Source of the DNA: Hymenoscyphus infarciens
Taxonomy: Eukaryota > Ascomycota > Leotiomycetes > Helotiales > Helotiaceae
Direction: 5' to 3'
Length of the DNA stretch: 27,977 nucleotides
Assembly (NCBI GenBank): GCA_001414345.1
Contig: LLCB01000511.1
Location: 1 to 27,977 of the forward strand
The notes below the pieces were generated by a model, which worked only from the letters and a program-made list of their open reading frames with translations, was not told where the DNA came from and made no database searches. Made by a program: the position numbers and the translations under genes. Of the stretch, positions 11,761 to 23,382 are shown one piece after another (the stretch's first letter is position 1; each line of letters begins with the position of its first letter).

Positions 11761-12599
11761 GGCCTAGATTTATTAAGGTTTATTTATAGTTTTACTTTTA
11801 ATATATTTTAAGAAAAGAGATCTATAGATTCTAATAAGAATTATTAAGTTAGTAACTATATTTATCTCTTAGCTTACTATATTAGTTTCTTATTAATACT
11901 TAGAGATCTCTAGAAGCTTATATATACTAGCTATTCTAGTACTTCTTCTTATTATTATCTCTATTACTTTCTTATATTATTATTAAAAGTATTAGTATAT
12001 TAGAAGATTTATTATATACTTACTCTTCTCTCTTCCTCTAGCTTAATTTCCTCTTCTCTTTTCTTATTAAATTATAAAATCTCTATTATTTATATTAGTT
12101 AATTAACTTAACTAGGAGGTTAGAGCAGCCTTTTATAACCTCTTAAAAGCTAGGTTTAAAAAAGGGCCTAAGGACTTAGATACTATTAGCTTAATAGGGT
12201 AATAATAAATTAATTCTATAATTACTAGTTCTAACTCTACTCCTTTCTCTTAAATACTATATTTTAGAAAGTCTTTACTCTTCTTACTTATATAGACTAC
12301 TTTATACTTTTAAACTAATATAAATATTAATATATATTCTCCTCTTTTAATAGGAATAATTTTAATATTATAGCTTAAACTACTTTTAAACAATTATAAT
12401 AAATAACTATAATCTACTCTATCTTATTCTCTATTATAAACTCTTAAACGACTTTACTTATCTACTACTCTTACCTACTAGTCTCTTTTTATTACTTTCT
12501 AGCCTCTTCACCTTCTTTAATTAACACCTTACTACTAATCTAACTTCTTAACTAAAACTATAACCGTTGTTACTTAATAATAAGATAAAAATCTATTTC
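11761..12599. other. Stretch without a supported gene
   Basis: Pyrimidine-rich AT-rich sequence with several TTCTTC/CTCTTC runs on the plus strand. A minus-strand frame is conceivable but I could not follow one convincingly. No repeats or RNA genes were seen. Confidence 0.4.
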
Positions 12600-13260
12600 T
12601 TATGTAAAGCTAAGTCTAATTAAGAAGGATAAAAAGTATATTAAAGCTTAGGTAGCTACTAAAGTAAAAGTATAATAGGACAAAGAAAATATAAATATTA
12701 ATAGAGCTAATTACCTACTAGTATAGTAGAACTACGATATAGATTACTACTATAAATTTAGTAGCTATTTAATTTATACTCCTTATCCTTCTTACTATCT
12801 TATTTATCTAGGCTACGGCTTATAGCTCTTCTTTAAATAGTTCTAGACAGGAGTTAGGCTTAAGTAAAAGACTATTTATAACAACTATATTAATAGGAAC
12901 GATTAGATGTTTTTTAGCTTTATAAAAGAAGTAGACCTTTAGGCTTAATATAGATTCTATAGTAAAGCTAACTACTAAAAAGAGCTTATAATTATATATA
13001 AACTATAAGATTTAAGGAATAAATATACTAGAAATAAGATACTTAATAATTAAGGTAGTAAGGATAGTAATCCCTTTACCTACGTTTATAGTAAAAGAAG
13101 TTTAAAGGAATTATATACGTTTTATAAGGCGAAGAGGAAAGAGGAGAACTTTATAGCTAAATAGCAGGCTAATAAGTATAGTACTAACCTACTTAAAAAC
13201 CCTAATAAAAGGCTTAAGCGTTAGATAATCTAAAGCTTAATAACTACTATATTAACAATA
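12600..13260 (+). pseudogene. RIP-decayed coding frame, possibly upstream exon of the next
   Basis: Unrecognised. Codons at positions 1 modulo 3 from 12,607 give about 216 codons with about 8% TAA/TAG. A second plus frame has a similar stop count, so the choice rests on composition. The chosen frame has more G-initial codons and gives an aromatic, Tyr/Phe-rich middle followed by a Lys/Arg-rich end including ELYTFYKAKRKEENFIAK (about 13,102-13,155). It lies just upstream of the well-supported frame at 13,340, in a different phase. The two could be exons of one gene with an intron near 13,260-13,340, or separate genes. Confidence 0.3.
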
Positions 13261-13339
13261 CCTACTATAATACTATAACATAAGTACTAGCGAGCCTCCG
13301 AGTATAGTGAATCTACTTAATTAGGAGAGGGGGTATTAT

Positions 13340-15490
13340 AGTAATAGTACGACTATTAGTAGTAACGGTGGTAGTAATAATAGTAGTTATAGTTTAATAA
13401 TAGATTCCTTAAATAATAACGGTCTTAGTAGAAAGAGTAAAAGCATTTATAAAGTACTTATACTAGATAATATTAACAAGGCTATAATTATAAATAATAA
13501 GACTTAGTACCTACCTAAGACTAATAATAGTAGTTATAACCTATATATTTAAACTATACTTATCTTCTCTAATATAAAACATAATTTAGAGTTATATTAC
13601 TTAGGAAGTAGGAGCTATAATAAAGGAGTTAAGAGGAGCTACTAAATAGTATTTATAATAGAAGATAAGGACAGTAGGCTAGTAAGTACTAAGATAAAAT
13701 ATAATTTATAGCTATTATCTATAGATTATAAGTATATAGTTAATAATAGAGATAGTAGAGGAAGTAGTAAGAGAAGTAGTAAGAGAAGTAGTATATAGAG
13801 TACCTCTAGTATAGATATAGCAAATATAATTTATATGTTATATCTAAATCTGCTAGTTATAACTGCTAATAAGAGTTATACTAGTATAGAACTCGATAGA
13901 GCTACTAACCTATAACTAAAGTCTTTGATTCTAGAACCTAAGTATAAGCTAAATAACGAATAACTTCTAAGTATTCTCTTCTTAGCTAAAATATCTAAAG
14001 TTAGTAAAGGTACGTTTAATTCTATATATACTATTAAACTTTATAAGCTTTCCTAAGTAAGTTTTAGTCTTTTACCTATACTAGTATTACTAATAGAGTT
14101 ATAGCTAAGAGTATTAGGTAATACTTATAAAGTTATTATTCGTCTACTTTTTAAGGATACTCTTTTAACTTATAGAATAGAGAATAAGGTTATATTCTAT
14201 TTACTTATTTCTAAAACACTTCTCTAACTGCTAGTTTTAGAGGTTTACTACTATAAGGCTAATAAGGAAATATATAACTACTTTATAATTAAGGAGTTTC
14301 TTAATAGTATCTTACTTAACACGGTTTAGACTATATTTAGAAATAAGTAAAAAGACATTATTTTACTAAAGCTAGTAAGTATTCTACTTAATCTTACTAA
14401 AGTTTAGTTTTCTATGATTAGAGGGTTATATATAACTTTAACTTAATCTCTAAGTTCGTTTTACTATTAAATAGTAAGTTATTTATAGCTAATATATAAC
14501 CTAGTATTTTAATATACCTCTACTATTAAGGCTTATAAGATATATGATAAATAAGATAACTTCTACTTTAATTAATATTATTAAATTAGGCTATATTAAA
14601 TAATAAAAGATTATATTCTAGCTTATTATAAAAAGGAGATATTCTACTATAATAATACTCTTTACTATAATACTATTATAAAGTACTTTTCTAAAAAGCT
14701 TTACTTTAAAAGAGAAGTATTTACTAACTTAAATAAAATCAACAAACTCTTTATCTTAGTCTATAGTAACTTCTATAAATGAAATATTCTAGTCTAAAGT
14801 AATTAAATTTCTAGGATTCTTAATTAAGAGTTTACTAGATCTTATCTACTAAGCTAGATCTTTATAAACAGATTTATTATCTTAGATTTTATAAAGGTAG
14901 ATATAAATAGCTAGAATACTATTTAGGGTTAAAAGATTCTTTACTATATACTTAACCTTACTAAGAAGCGTTAAAAAGTATAGTATAGTATAGAAGCGAA
15001 GTAGAATAGTCGAAGTATTAGATATCTTTAAGGTACTACTAATTCATAGATTCTTAAGATAAGAGATATAATAGTCTCTACTAACTAGTAATATCTATAA
15101 ACGTAGGTTATTACTATAAAGCTTAATATATTTCTTATATAAGATAAATTAGTATTAGAGTAAGAGTGTTTCTAATATAATATTTAGAGCGTTCCTAGTA
15201 TACTTCTTATAGTATTAAAAATTACTTTCTAGTTTATTAGTATAATGTTTTCAAGGACCTGTTTATACTATAAACTCTCTTAATTCTATATCTTAATTCT
15301 AATTTAAGTAATTATTTTAAAGTTTATATATAACGTAATAAAGTATAAAATTAAGACTAAGGCTCTCTCTAAGCTAAAGTATACTAAATAACTAGTCTAA
15401 ATTCGCCTACTTAATCTATCTCTTCTTAGGTTAAAAATCGTCTTTAAGATCTTCTACTTACTTACTATTCTTTTCTAGATTCTTTAAACC
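13340..15490 (+). pseudogene. Best-preserved decayed gene in the window, unknown family
   Basis: Unrecognised, but the coding call is one of the strongest here. In the frame starting at positions 2 modulo 3, bases 13,340-14,780 contain about 22 stops in 480 codons (under 5%), while the adjacent plus frame has several times more in the first 300 bases. It starts with a Ser/Asn/Gly-rich segment (SNSTTISSNGGSNNSS), has a Ser/Lys/Arg microsatellite at 13,761-13,792 (four-residue unit SSKR), then a mixed, apparently globular region to 14,780. The same frame can be followed to about 15,490 but with about 10% stops. Nearly all stops are TAA/TAG. Many Ile, Tyr and Leu codons probably derive from Met, His/Cys and Ser/Pro. 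No active-site motif could be recognised. Confidence 0.5.
13761..13792 (+). repeat. 12-bp microsatellite
   Basis: Two and two-thirds copies of GAAGTAGTAAGA. The 12-bp unit keeps the reading frame of the surrounding decayed gene and encodes a Ser-Ser-Lys-Arg repeat. Confidence 0.85.
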
Positions 15491-16380
15491 GTCTCTAAAG
15501 TCCTCTACTCTCTATACTCTCTAAATTCTTAAATTTCTTCTACTCTCTAATATCTAAAGCCTTTTAACTCTTCTACTCTCTACTCTTCTTAAATAAATAA
15601 TTAATATTATTACTAAAGTCTCTTATTACTCTTTTTTTATTTATTAAAACATATTTATAAAGCTAAAAGCTATTAAATAGAATTATAAAATTATAGATAA
15701 TAATTCCTCTTATTCTTCTATAACTCAGTAGTTCTAACTTTCGAATTATTAGGCTAAATTTCTTATATCTAGTAAAATTATCTTATAAAATAAATTATAC
15801 TTATACTAAAACATTTTATATCTAGATAAATAACTACTACTCTTTTATTAATATAAAACATAAAGAATAATTCCTTATACCTTATAATTTATATACTTAT
15901 TATTATTATTTTCAGCTTCTAGGTATAATAATTATTAAGTCCTTAGTTAGTTAGCGATCCTTAGAGTATAGTGCTTCTAGCTTCTTAATACGCGACTATA
16001 CTATTGTTTAGTAAAATCCTATCTTATAGATTATCTACTTACCTTACCTACCTTTTATATTATTAGTACTTAAGAAGTATACTATTGTTATATTAGCTAG
16101 TTAGTACTTTCTTAATACTACTTATATATATTAGATATATAAAGTATAAAACTATATTATCTTAAATTAACCTCTTAAACCTCGAACCGGTGGTATAAGT
16201 TTAATAAGTTTAGAAGTTATAGCTCTACCTCTTATTTAGAGCTAAAGTGCTAATACTAGTCTTCTAGATCTTTTTATAATAGTAAGATTATCTTAAGTAT
16301 AGTAAAAACAACTGTGTATTCCTTATATAGTATATATAAGTAATAGAATATACGCCTTACTTACTATATAGGTAGTAATA
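15491..16380. other. Stretch without a supported gene
   Basis: The left part (15,440-15,640) is pyrimidine-rich with repeated TCTACTCTCTA-like words. The remainder shows no clear reading frame, repeat or RNA gene. It probably contains the intergenic region between two plus-strand decayed genes. Confidence 0.4.
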
Positions 16381-16920
16381 AAAGAAAAGGAATTAGAAAC
16401 GTACTATAAAAAGGGCTCTTCTAAATAGGAGGAGGGAATATAAGAAATATAGGATATGTTATAAGTAAATAGACTTTATTAGGCTAAAATAGACTAGAAA
16501 ATTTAATATTATCTTCTATTATTAATATAACGCTATATAATTATATATATATATTAGAATAGCCTAGTTAAGAAGAGTAGAAGATACTATTATAAAAAGA
16601 TTAAAGGCTTTTATAAGGAGCTTAGAGTTAGACTAATAGCCTTATATAAGCTTTACTAGGAATTTATACACCTATATTAAAATAAAATTAATAATTTTAT
16701 TTAAGTAAAAGGATAAGTGTTCTAAAATTAAGGCTTTTTCTATTAAGTTAGAGATAATATAAAATAGGTAGTTATAATAAGCTAGTAGCTTAACTCTAAT
16801 TAGGATAGAACTCTTATCTAGCTATTATTATTACTATAGTTAGAGAATATTTACTACGAATTTAATAGACTTTTAGAGAAGGAAAAATAATAACTCCTAG
16901 ATACTTAGAACACTAAAAAG

Positions 16921-17190
16921 GACTTAAATAGTAAGACTCTCTTAGATTGTAAGACTAACTTAAATAGCAAGACTCTCTTAGATTAATTAAACTACTCGAC
17001 TAACTTAAATAGCTAGACTCTCTTAGATTATAAGAACTACTTAATATTAGAGGATTTAGACTTAAATAGTAAGAACTACTTAATTCTAGAGAATTTAGAC
17101 TTAAATAGTAAGAACTACTCAATTCTAGATAATTAAGACCTAAATAGTAAGAATTACTTAATTATAGAAAATTAAGACTTAACTAGTAGT
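16921..17190 (+). repeat. Variable-length in-frame repeat (36-57 bp, then 39 bp)
   Basis: The word [GA]ACTTAAATAG recurs at 16,921, 16,957, 17,002, 17,059, 17,098 and 17,137, with a diverged copy at 17,176. Spacings are 36, 45, 57, 39, 39 and 39 bp. Every spacing is a multiple of three, so unit length changed while the frame was kept. This argues for past coding function. Confidence 0.8.
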
Positions 17191-18204
17191 ATTAGTATAG
17201 ATTTAAATTACTAATAATATTTAGGCCTAGACCTAGACTCTATATTAACTACGTATAGTAGGACTATATATAGTCTATATTAGTTAGAGAGAGGCATACT
17301 ACTTAGAATATAATCCCTTATTAGATTTAGTTATAAATAAATAATAAATTAATAACTTTTTATCTAAGAAGGTAATTATACTTCTTATTAAAATCCTATA
17401 ATAGCGTTTAGCGTTTGTTTCTTAATTTTAATAGCTTAGTATATATATATCTATATCTTATACTTATAAATTCTATTTATAGAACTAGAAAAATTGAAGT
17501 AATAGTATGTAGTAATAATTATAATTTAAGCTAACTACTTAATCTATCTAATTTAACTTATACTATAGCCTTAATACTACTAATACTAAGTAATATACCT
17601 TACTTCTTTTAGTTAAATTTTTTAGCCTTATAATTATTTATTATCTATTCTTTAGTTAAAACCCTTATAGAAATAGTTAAACGCTAGCCTATTTAGCCTC
17701 TATAAACGTTAATTAGTCTAGTAAATTAGTTAGACTTTAATAGATGTCTCTTAAGTAAGAATTATTAAGCCTTTATTTAAGAAGCTAGTAGTTTAGAGCT
17801 ATATATTAGAGCTTAAATAATAAGGTTATTTAGTTAATAATAGGCTAGAAGTAGGATTTCTTTTCGTTATTAGTAAGGCGTTTAGTAGTATATTTAGAGT
17901 TATCTTAAAGAATTGTAAATTAGAGAGCTATTAGTGTTACCTTTAATAAGTTCGATATCTAGATTTACTAGTTTAAGCTTATTATTAGATACTAGGCTTA
18001 TTCTTATATATGTTTTTTATAAAGCTTAGTAAAAGAGGATTAGTATATAAGATTAAAAACCTGTTATTTACTTTATTAGTTAGTTATTTAATATAAGGAA
18101 AATATATATATAAGTTATAGTATATAACTATTAATAATAAGAGAATAGCTAAGAGAGTAGGTTAGGTAAAATCCTTATTTACTAAGCCTTTAAACCTCTA
18201 ATCT

Positions 18205-18262
18205 TACTCTTATCTTCGACTTCTACTCTTACCCTCGACTCCTACTCTTACTCTTACCTCTT
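18205..18262. repeat. CT-rich 19-bp tandem repeat, three copies
   Basis: Copies start with TACTCTTA at 18,205, 18,224 and 18,243. The 19-bp unit does not keep a frame by itself, but three copies add 57 bp, which does. Copies differ mainly by C/T changes. Confidence 0.75.
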
Positions 18263-18830
18263 ATAACTTAATTATTATATACTTAGAAAACACTATACTA
18301 TATCTCTAAGAACGCTATATTACTATTACCTTTTATTATATATAATCTTTCCCTCTTATAATACCTTTCTAACTACTACTTAGTGCTTCTATCTTAATTC
18401 TTAAATCCATATACCTATAGAACTAAACTATTTATCTAATATTATCTTCTTTAATTAATTTAGATAATATTACTAACGAGGATTTCTATAATATTACTAA
18501 TCTTAATACTTAAGAGGACTATATATATGTTATTATTACTAAGAATACGTATAAGAAGTTTAATATCTCTTTAAGCTTATTCCTAACTTTTATATAAGGT
18601 AATACTCTAGAAATGGCTAAAGAGCGTACTAAGTAGATCGAGTAGAATAGTAATATTATAATAGCCTTTAGAAAGTTTAAAGTTACTTTAACTATATTAT
18701 AAACTAAATAAACTTAAGTTAAGAACTACTATCGAGTTATATAATAATAAGAAGATAACGAGTATTAAAAGTAGAAAGAGGATACTATTTAAGAGGTATT
18801 AAATCTTTTCTTAATAGTCTATATTATAGT

Positions 18831-19479
18831 ACTTTAACTTATATATCTTAGATAGTTAATTTCTAGTTCTTAGTAGAGTATTACGCCTCTACTCTTTATA
18901 AGACTCTTAATATAGGTTTTTTAATCCTTTTACTTAAGTATTACTAACTTTTAATATCTAGTTTAAGAAGAAGAAACTTAAATCTATATACAAATTTATT
19001 AAAGAGAAGGATATATATAAGATCTTAAAACGACTTAGTAATAAGCTTTAATACTAAGCTAAACGTGCTTATATTACTACTAGTAGAGAAGCTATTATTA
19101 TGAAAATCGAACCTAAGAAAGATTAGGTTAGTATACTATAGATACTACTATAGTACTACTAAGACTTTATAATACTACTCTTTCTTTTTTCTATCTCTTA
19201 GATACTATTATAGTGCTTTATCTTCTTAGTAAGGCTACCTTTATATAAAATAGTTTAGCTAGTACTCTAGAATAGCTTAATTAGCTCTAACTTCTTTCTT
19301 TATCCTTAATAGTGTTTATCGTAGATAACCCTATTATTATAGAAGCCTTTAGTATATTTAAAGCTACTACTAACACTTAAATAAGTAATAATAATATAGT
19401 AGTTAACGCCTTAGTAGTAAGTTATAAGCTAGTTTATAGATTCTAGCTAACACTTATAGAACCGATTTAAATCTATTAA
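18831..19479. other. Probable convergent intergenic region
   Basis: Lies between the plus-strand frame ending near 18,830 and the minus-strand frame ending near 19,480. No frame is clearly supported. It contains one retained ATG-rich patch near 19,100 but no repeat or RNA gene. Confidence 0.35.
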
Positions 19480-20009
19480 AGTTGTTAAGGGGCGTAATAT
19501 TAAGAAGATTACTAAGTAACTTAGAAATAATACTAATCCTTAGATAGGCTAGGTTATCTAATTAAGGGGTTTATACTACTTTAATTTATTTCTTTTATAA
19601 GGTCTCTCTAATAGGTTTTCTTTATAATAAGGGGCTTTTCTTTATTCTTATATTCCTTTCTTAAGTCTCTTTAATTAAGGTTTCTTTTTATAAGATTATA
19701 GCTTAGACTAGCGCTTAATATAAAAGCTTTAAAATAAGAAGAATTTAAGAGATTAAACTAGCTATTATATAAAGTATTACTTAATTCTCTAGACTACTTA
19801 ACTAAGTAATAGTATTTAGCGTTACCTTTTCTTTTATTTAGAAAATCTATTAATTATACTCTTATAGATACTAATAGAACGAATACTAAGTATTAGAACT
19901 ATACTCTACTATAGTTATAAACGAAATTCGCAAGGTTAATTCTTAATTACTAACTTTTAGAGTATATAAGACTAACTTAATATTCCTTAGTAGTACTATA
20001 TACTACCTA

Positions 20010-20186
20010 GCTATTCTTCTTCTTCTTTTATATTAGACTATTACTACTTATAAAACTACTACTAGGAGCTTTGTGCTTTTTAGTTAATAGAGAATAAGTA
20101 CTATTACTACTACCTCTCATCTTCTTTTATATTAGTCTATTATTACTAGTAATACTACTACTAGGAACCTTATACTTTTTAGTTAT
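20010..20186 (-). repeat. 99-bp in-frame repeat, two copies (TKKxKxPSSS unit)
   Basis: The word CTTTTTAGTT occurs at 20,076 and 20,175, exactly 99 bp apart, and the surrounding sequence is duplicated. On the minus strand both copies read TKK-[H/Y]-K-[A/V]-PSSS followed by a Ser/Asn-rich stretch and a lost Gln before KK. Confidence 0.9.
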
Positions 20187-20301
20187 ATTTAAGTAAAGGT
20201 TGTTATAAGTAGGCTCGTTTAGAATAGGCTTATCTAGAATAGGCTTATATCTTAATAGTAGGATAATAACTTAAATAATAGTTTACTAGATATTTAGATT
20301 T

Positions 20302-20510
20302 TAAGTATCTTCTTTAACTTTCTTAACTTTTTTAACTTCTTTAAATTCCTTCTTACTATGTTCCTCTTCCTTAGAATTCTTTAGAATAGTAATACTTAAT
20401 TAAGTATCTTCTTTAAATTCTTTAAATTTCTTAAATTCCTTAAAATTCTCCTTACTATCTTCCTTTTCTTTAGAATCCTTTAGAGTAGTAATACTTAATT
20501 AAGTATCTTC
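20302..20510 (-). repeat. 99-bp in-frame repeat, two copies plus a partial third
   Basis: The word TAAGTATCTT recurs at 20,302, 20,401 and 20,500, exactly 99 bp apart each time. On the minus strand each unit encodes EDT, a lost Gln, LSIT, then a Lys/Glu-rich segment. The copies differ both by transitions and by codon changes that keep the charged pattern. Confidence 0.92.
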
Positions 20511-20919
20511 TTTATCTTATATAGCTTATAACTAAGCTTTAGCTTATAGATATCTAACCTTAAGGCTTTAAGTAATTATATTATAGTAGACATTATTAAG
20601 GTAGTTCTTCTTAGGATTTATTAAGACTATATTAAATGTCTTAATAGTATATATTTAATAAACTTAGTATAATCTCTCTAAGGCGTTCTTACTAATAGTA
20701 TAGTAATACTAGAAAAGCTTTACTATCTTATTATATACTACTAAGCTATATATAAAGGTTTTATTATTAAACTAGTTTATCTTCTATCTTTATAGAACGT
20801 CTTTTATACTATATATAAAGTACCTCTAAGCTATAACTAATATAGTGCTAGTATTTCTATATTAAATTACTATATGTTATAGAGATAGGTTTAGACCTTT
20901 AAATTTAATAAACTAAAAT

Positions 20920-21879
20920 ACGAGTGCGGGCGTTCTTGAAACTATAGTATATTTCTTTAGAGGTTTTTTAGTAAGCTGTTATTCGTGGTTAGGAAATAGG
21001 AATGGGCTAAAACTATATACTCTATTAGAAGCTAGGAGAGAATAGATTATTAAAGGTATTAATTAAAAGCTAAGACGTCTTACTAGTCTATGGTTAAAGA
21101 GGACCTAGGTGTGACTATATGTGAATTATTAAGTGTAAGATATAATAATACTAAGGGTCTTATATAATATAATTTTAAGTATACTACTATTAACCTTGTT
21201 ATAGTATAAGCCTTTTATAGTTAGTTAAAGAGAGTCTAGTATAAAACAGAAAAGGATTAAATATATATTTAATTTATATAGAACATGTTATATTTCTAAG
21301 TTTAAAAATGCTAAGTTTGTCTTTTATTTATTCTTATTAAAATAATTAGTTAAGGTACTCTTATTAGTCTTTTTAATATTACTAATAGATGTAATATATA
21401 TAATTAAGGAATCCTAATTATATTAAATCGTCTTATATAGTTTAGATAAGATTACGTGCTTAGAGTTCTTCTAAAATATAGTAAATTCGTCTTTAAGTTC
21501 TTTCTTCTTTATAATTATAAATAGCTTAGTATCTTATAAGTATATAACTTTATTATAAAGAAGAGTCTAATCTTTTACTTTCTAGTCTTATAATATAACT
21601 AATTATAATAAGATAATTAAGAAGAGGTAGTATAGTCTAATAACTATAGCTTTAGACTTTAACTAACGGGTAACACGTTTTAATATTAAGCTATATATTA
21701 AAAGTGTTTTAGAATTAATAGTATTTTAGATCTAATCTTTAATACTAGTAGTAGAAGGGCTTAGATAATTAACTATTTAATCTATATATAGTAGGGTTTT
21801 ATAAGCTTTATAAAGATATCTGTTATTAGAGAAGGAAATTGAAAATAAGTATTCTATTAAAACCGAACTTAGATCTAGT
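20920..21879. other. Divergent intergenic region with a less-mutated pocket
   Basis: Lies upstream of both the minus-strand gene at its left and the plus-strand gene at its right. Bases about 20,925-21,135 hold around eleven TpG, clearly more than the surrounding sequence, while CpA stays rare. It could be a shared promoter region. No TATA box, CCAAT box or other element can be singled out in such AT-rich sequence. The rest, to 21,879, shows no clear gene. Confidence 0.4.
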
Positions 21880-21936
21880 AACCTATTAGGAGGAGCCGAT
21901 AGTAGTTTATAGAGAGTATATAATTGTATATAGTAG

Positions 21937-22160
21937 GTGTTTATATTTAAAGGAGGACTTAAACCTATATAAGGCTAAAGAGTAGTAGAGTAAGGATTTA
22001 GGACAGGTTACGATTAAGTATGATAAGTGTTTATATTTAAGAGAAGACTTAGACTTATACGAGGCTAAAGAGTAGTATAATAAGGATTCTAGATAGATTA
22101 TAATTAAGTATAATAAGTGTTTATATTTAAGAGAGGACTTAAACTAGCGTAAGGCTAAAT
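21937..22160 (+). repeat. 90-bp tandem repeat, about 2.5 copies
   Basis: GTGTTTATATTTAA recurs at 21,937, 22,027 and 22,117 (exactly 90 bp). The unit is in frame with the surrounding decayed plus-strand gene and spells a 30-residue repeat. Copies differ mostly by C/T and G/A changes. Confidence 0.9.
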
Positions 22161-23298
22161 AGTAGTAGGGTAAGAATAGGAGCTTAAGAGCTCTTATAAC
22201 CTTACTAGTTCTTAGAAAGCGTGTAAGTAAGTATAGTAAGAGTTTATAATAGAGTAACTAAAGTATTATTATAATCTTTTAAGAGGTTAAGTAGTAGAGT
22301 AAGAGGTTATAGAAGATCTTTTAGAAGGAGTTAGACAAGGAATTAATATACGAAGACGCTAGTAACTAACCTTTTATATCTAAATTAGCTCTTAGTATAT
22401 AAATAAAAAGAAGAAACTTATATCTAAAGTATAAGACAAACGTAATCGCCTTAGCTTAGAATTCTATATTCTTATACCTACTATTATATTGTTATAGGCT
22501 TAGAAAGTATTATTAATAATTTATTATATAGATTTATTATAGTCTTTGTCTTAGCTATTCTTAGTATTATACTAACTAAGATAGCGTTTATACACCTATA
22601 TACTATTTATCTAAGAGTAAGTTATCTTATATATATAGTATAAGCGTTTAACTAGTATAGTTTAGTAAAAGTTTCTACTATAATCTGTTTCTCGTTAGCT
22701 ATATTATATTAGGTTTAAGTAGCTTTATAGGGCCTTATAAAGGAGTTATTTCTATAATAGTTATTAATAAATTAGTAAACAGCTATTTAGAAAACTACTT
22801 TAGAGTAATTTACTACTAAGTATATTAAAATTAATTTAGAGTATAGCGATTTATATAGTAATTTATATTCTTATATAAAGAGTTAAGTATAGCTAAGTTA
22901 TAACTAATATTAGAATAACCTTATCTCTCTCTTATTTACCTACTAGTATATTTACTAGTACTCTTAGGAAGTAGTAAAACTTTAATCTACTAAGCTCTAA
23001 TATAAATTTCTATAGCTTTTAGAAAGCTTACTCTTTAATAAGAGGAGTTTACTATTTTCTATATAACTTATATAGTTTATTCTATTCTTAGTTTTTTAGT
23101 AAGTATAGAGTTAGGTATTATATAGAGAGGAATAACACTATAAAGAAGGTAGAACCACTACTACTACTAGGCTTTTATAATTATAAGAAACTAGTACTAA
23201 CTATTAGCTTTATAATATAGCCTTTTTAATACTCTTAATTTATTCTAAGCTTAACTTAATTAGTAGGATTCTTATAAAGTAAGAAGAATAAGTTTAAA

Positions 23299-23382
23299 GA
23301 TACTAAACTAATATTAAAAAGCTTTAAACTAGTATATAAACGTTATAAACTAATATCTAAAAGCTCTAAATTAATACTTAAG
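23299..23382 (+). repeat. 21-bp in-frame repeat, about four copies
   Basis: AAACTAATA-type words recur every 21 bp (one spacing of 24), encoding a seven-residue unit [F/Y/S]KL[I/V]xK[R/S]. CTA probably replaced CCA, so the original may have been Lys-Pro-rich. Confidence 0.7.

Larger units (their letters stand above)
16381..18830 (+). pseudogene. Large RIP-decayed, Gln/Lys-rich gene with in-frame repeats
   Basis: Unrecognised. A single frame (positions 1 modulo 3) can be followed for about 815 codons, with TAA/TAG read as Gln/Trp. The first 170 codons are Lys/Glu/Gln-rich and coiled-coil-like (KEKELETYYKKGSSK at the start, LLEKEK just before the repeats). Between 16,921 and 17,190 a repeat built on [D/N]LNSK recurs with spacings of 36, 36+45, 57, 39, 39 and 39 bp, all multiples of three. 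A low-stop patch lies at 18,000-18,150 (YKIKNLLFTLLVSYL). After a CT-rich 19-bp repeat the frame resumes with a Thr/Leu-rich then charged region to about 18,830, including FRKFKVTLT. The minus strand through the repeats is also fairly open (Ser-rich), so strand is not certain. Confidence 0.42.
19480..20900 (-). pseudogene. RIP-decayed gene with two different 99-bp repeat families
   Basis: Unrecognised family, strongly supported as coding. Read on the minus strand from about 20,900 downward, one frame gives about 470 codons. An N-terminal mixed region comes first (e.g. KTFNIVLINPKKNYLNN near 20,600). Then come two and a bit copies of a 33-residue Lys/Glu-rich repeat (EDT-Gln-LSIT, then a KEFKKFKEFK-like end) with boundaries at 20,500, 20,401 and 20,302. 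A short repeated PILDK/PILNE follows near 20,215-20,245. Then two copies of another 33-residue unit, TKKxKxPSSS, are separated by exactly 99 bp (20,175 and 20,076). A Ser/Lys/Asn-rich C-terminal part runs to about 19,500 (KEYKNKEKPLIIKKTY). Stops are about 5% in the repeat half and recur at the same Gln positions in each repeat, as expected of RIP on CAA/CAG. Confidence 0.55.

Noticed and set aside
13300..15490. Family B DNA polymerase of a linear plasmid or Maverick-type element
   Set aside because: Considered because of the inverted termini, but the SLYP, NSxYG and DTD boxes could not be found in the frame.
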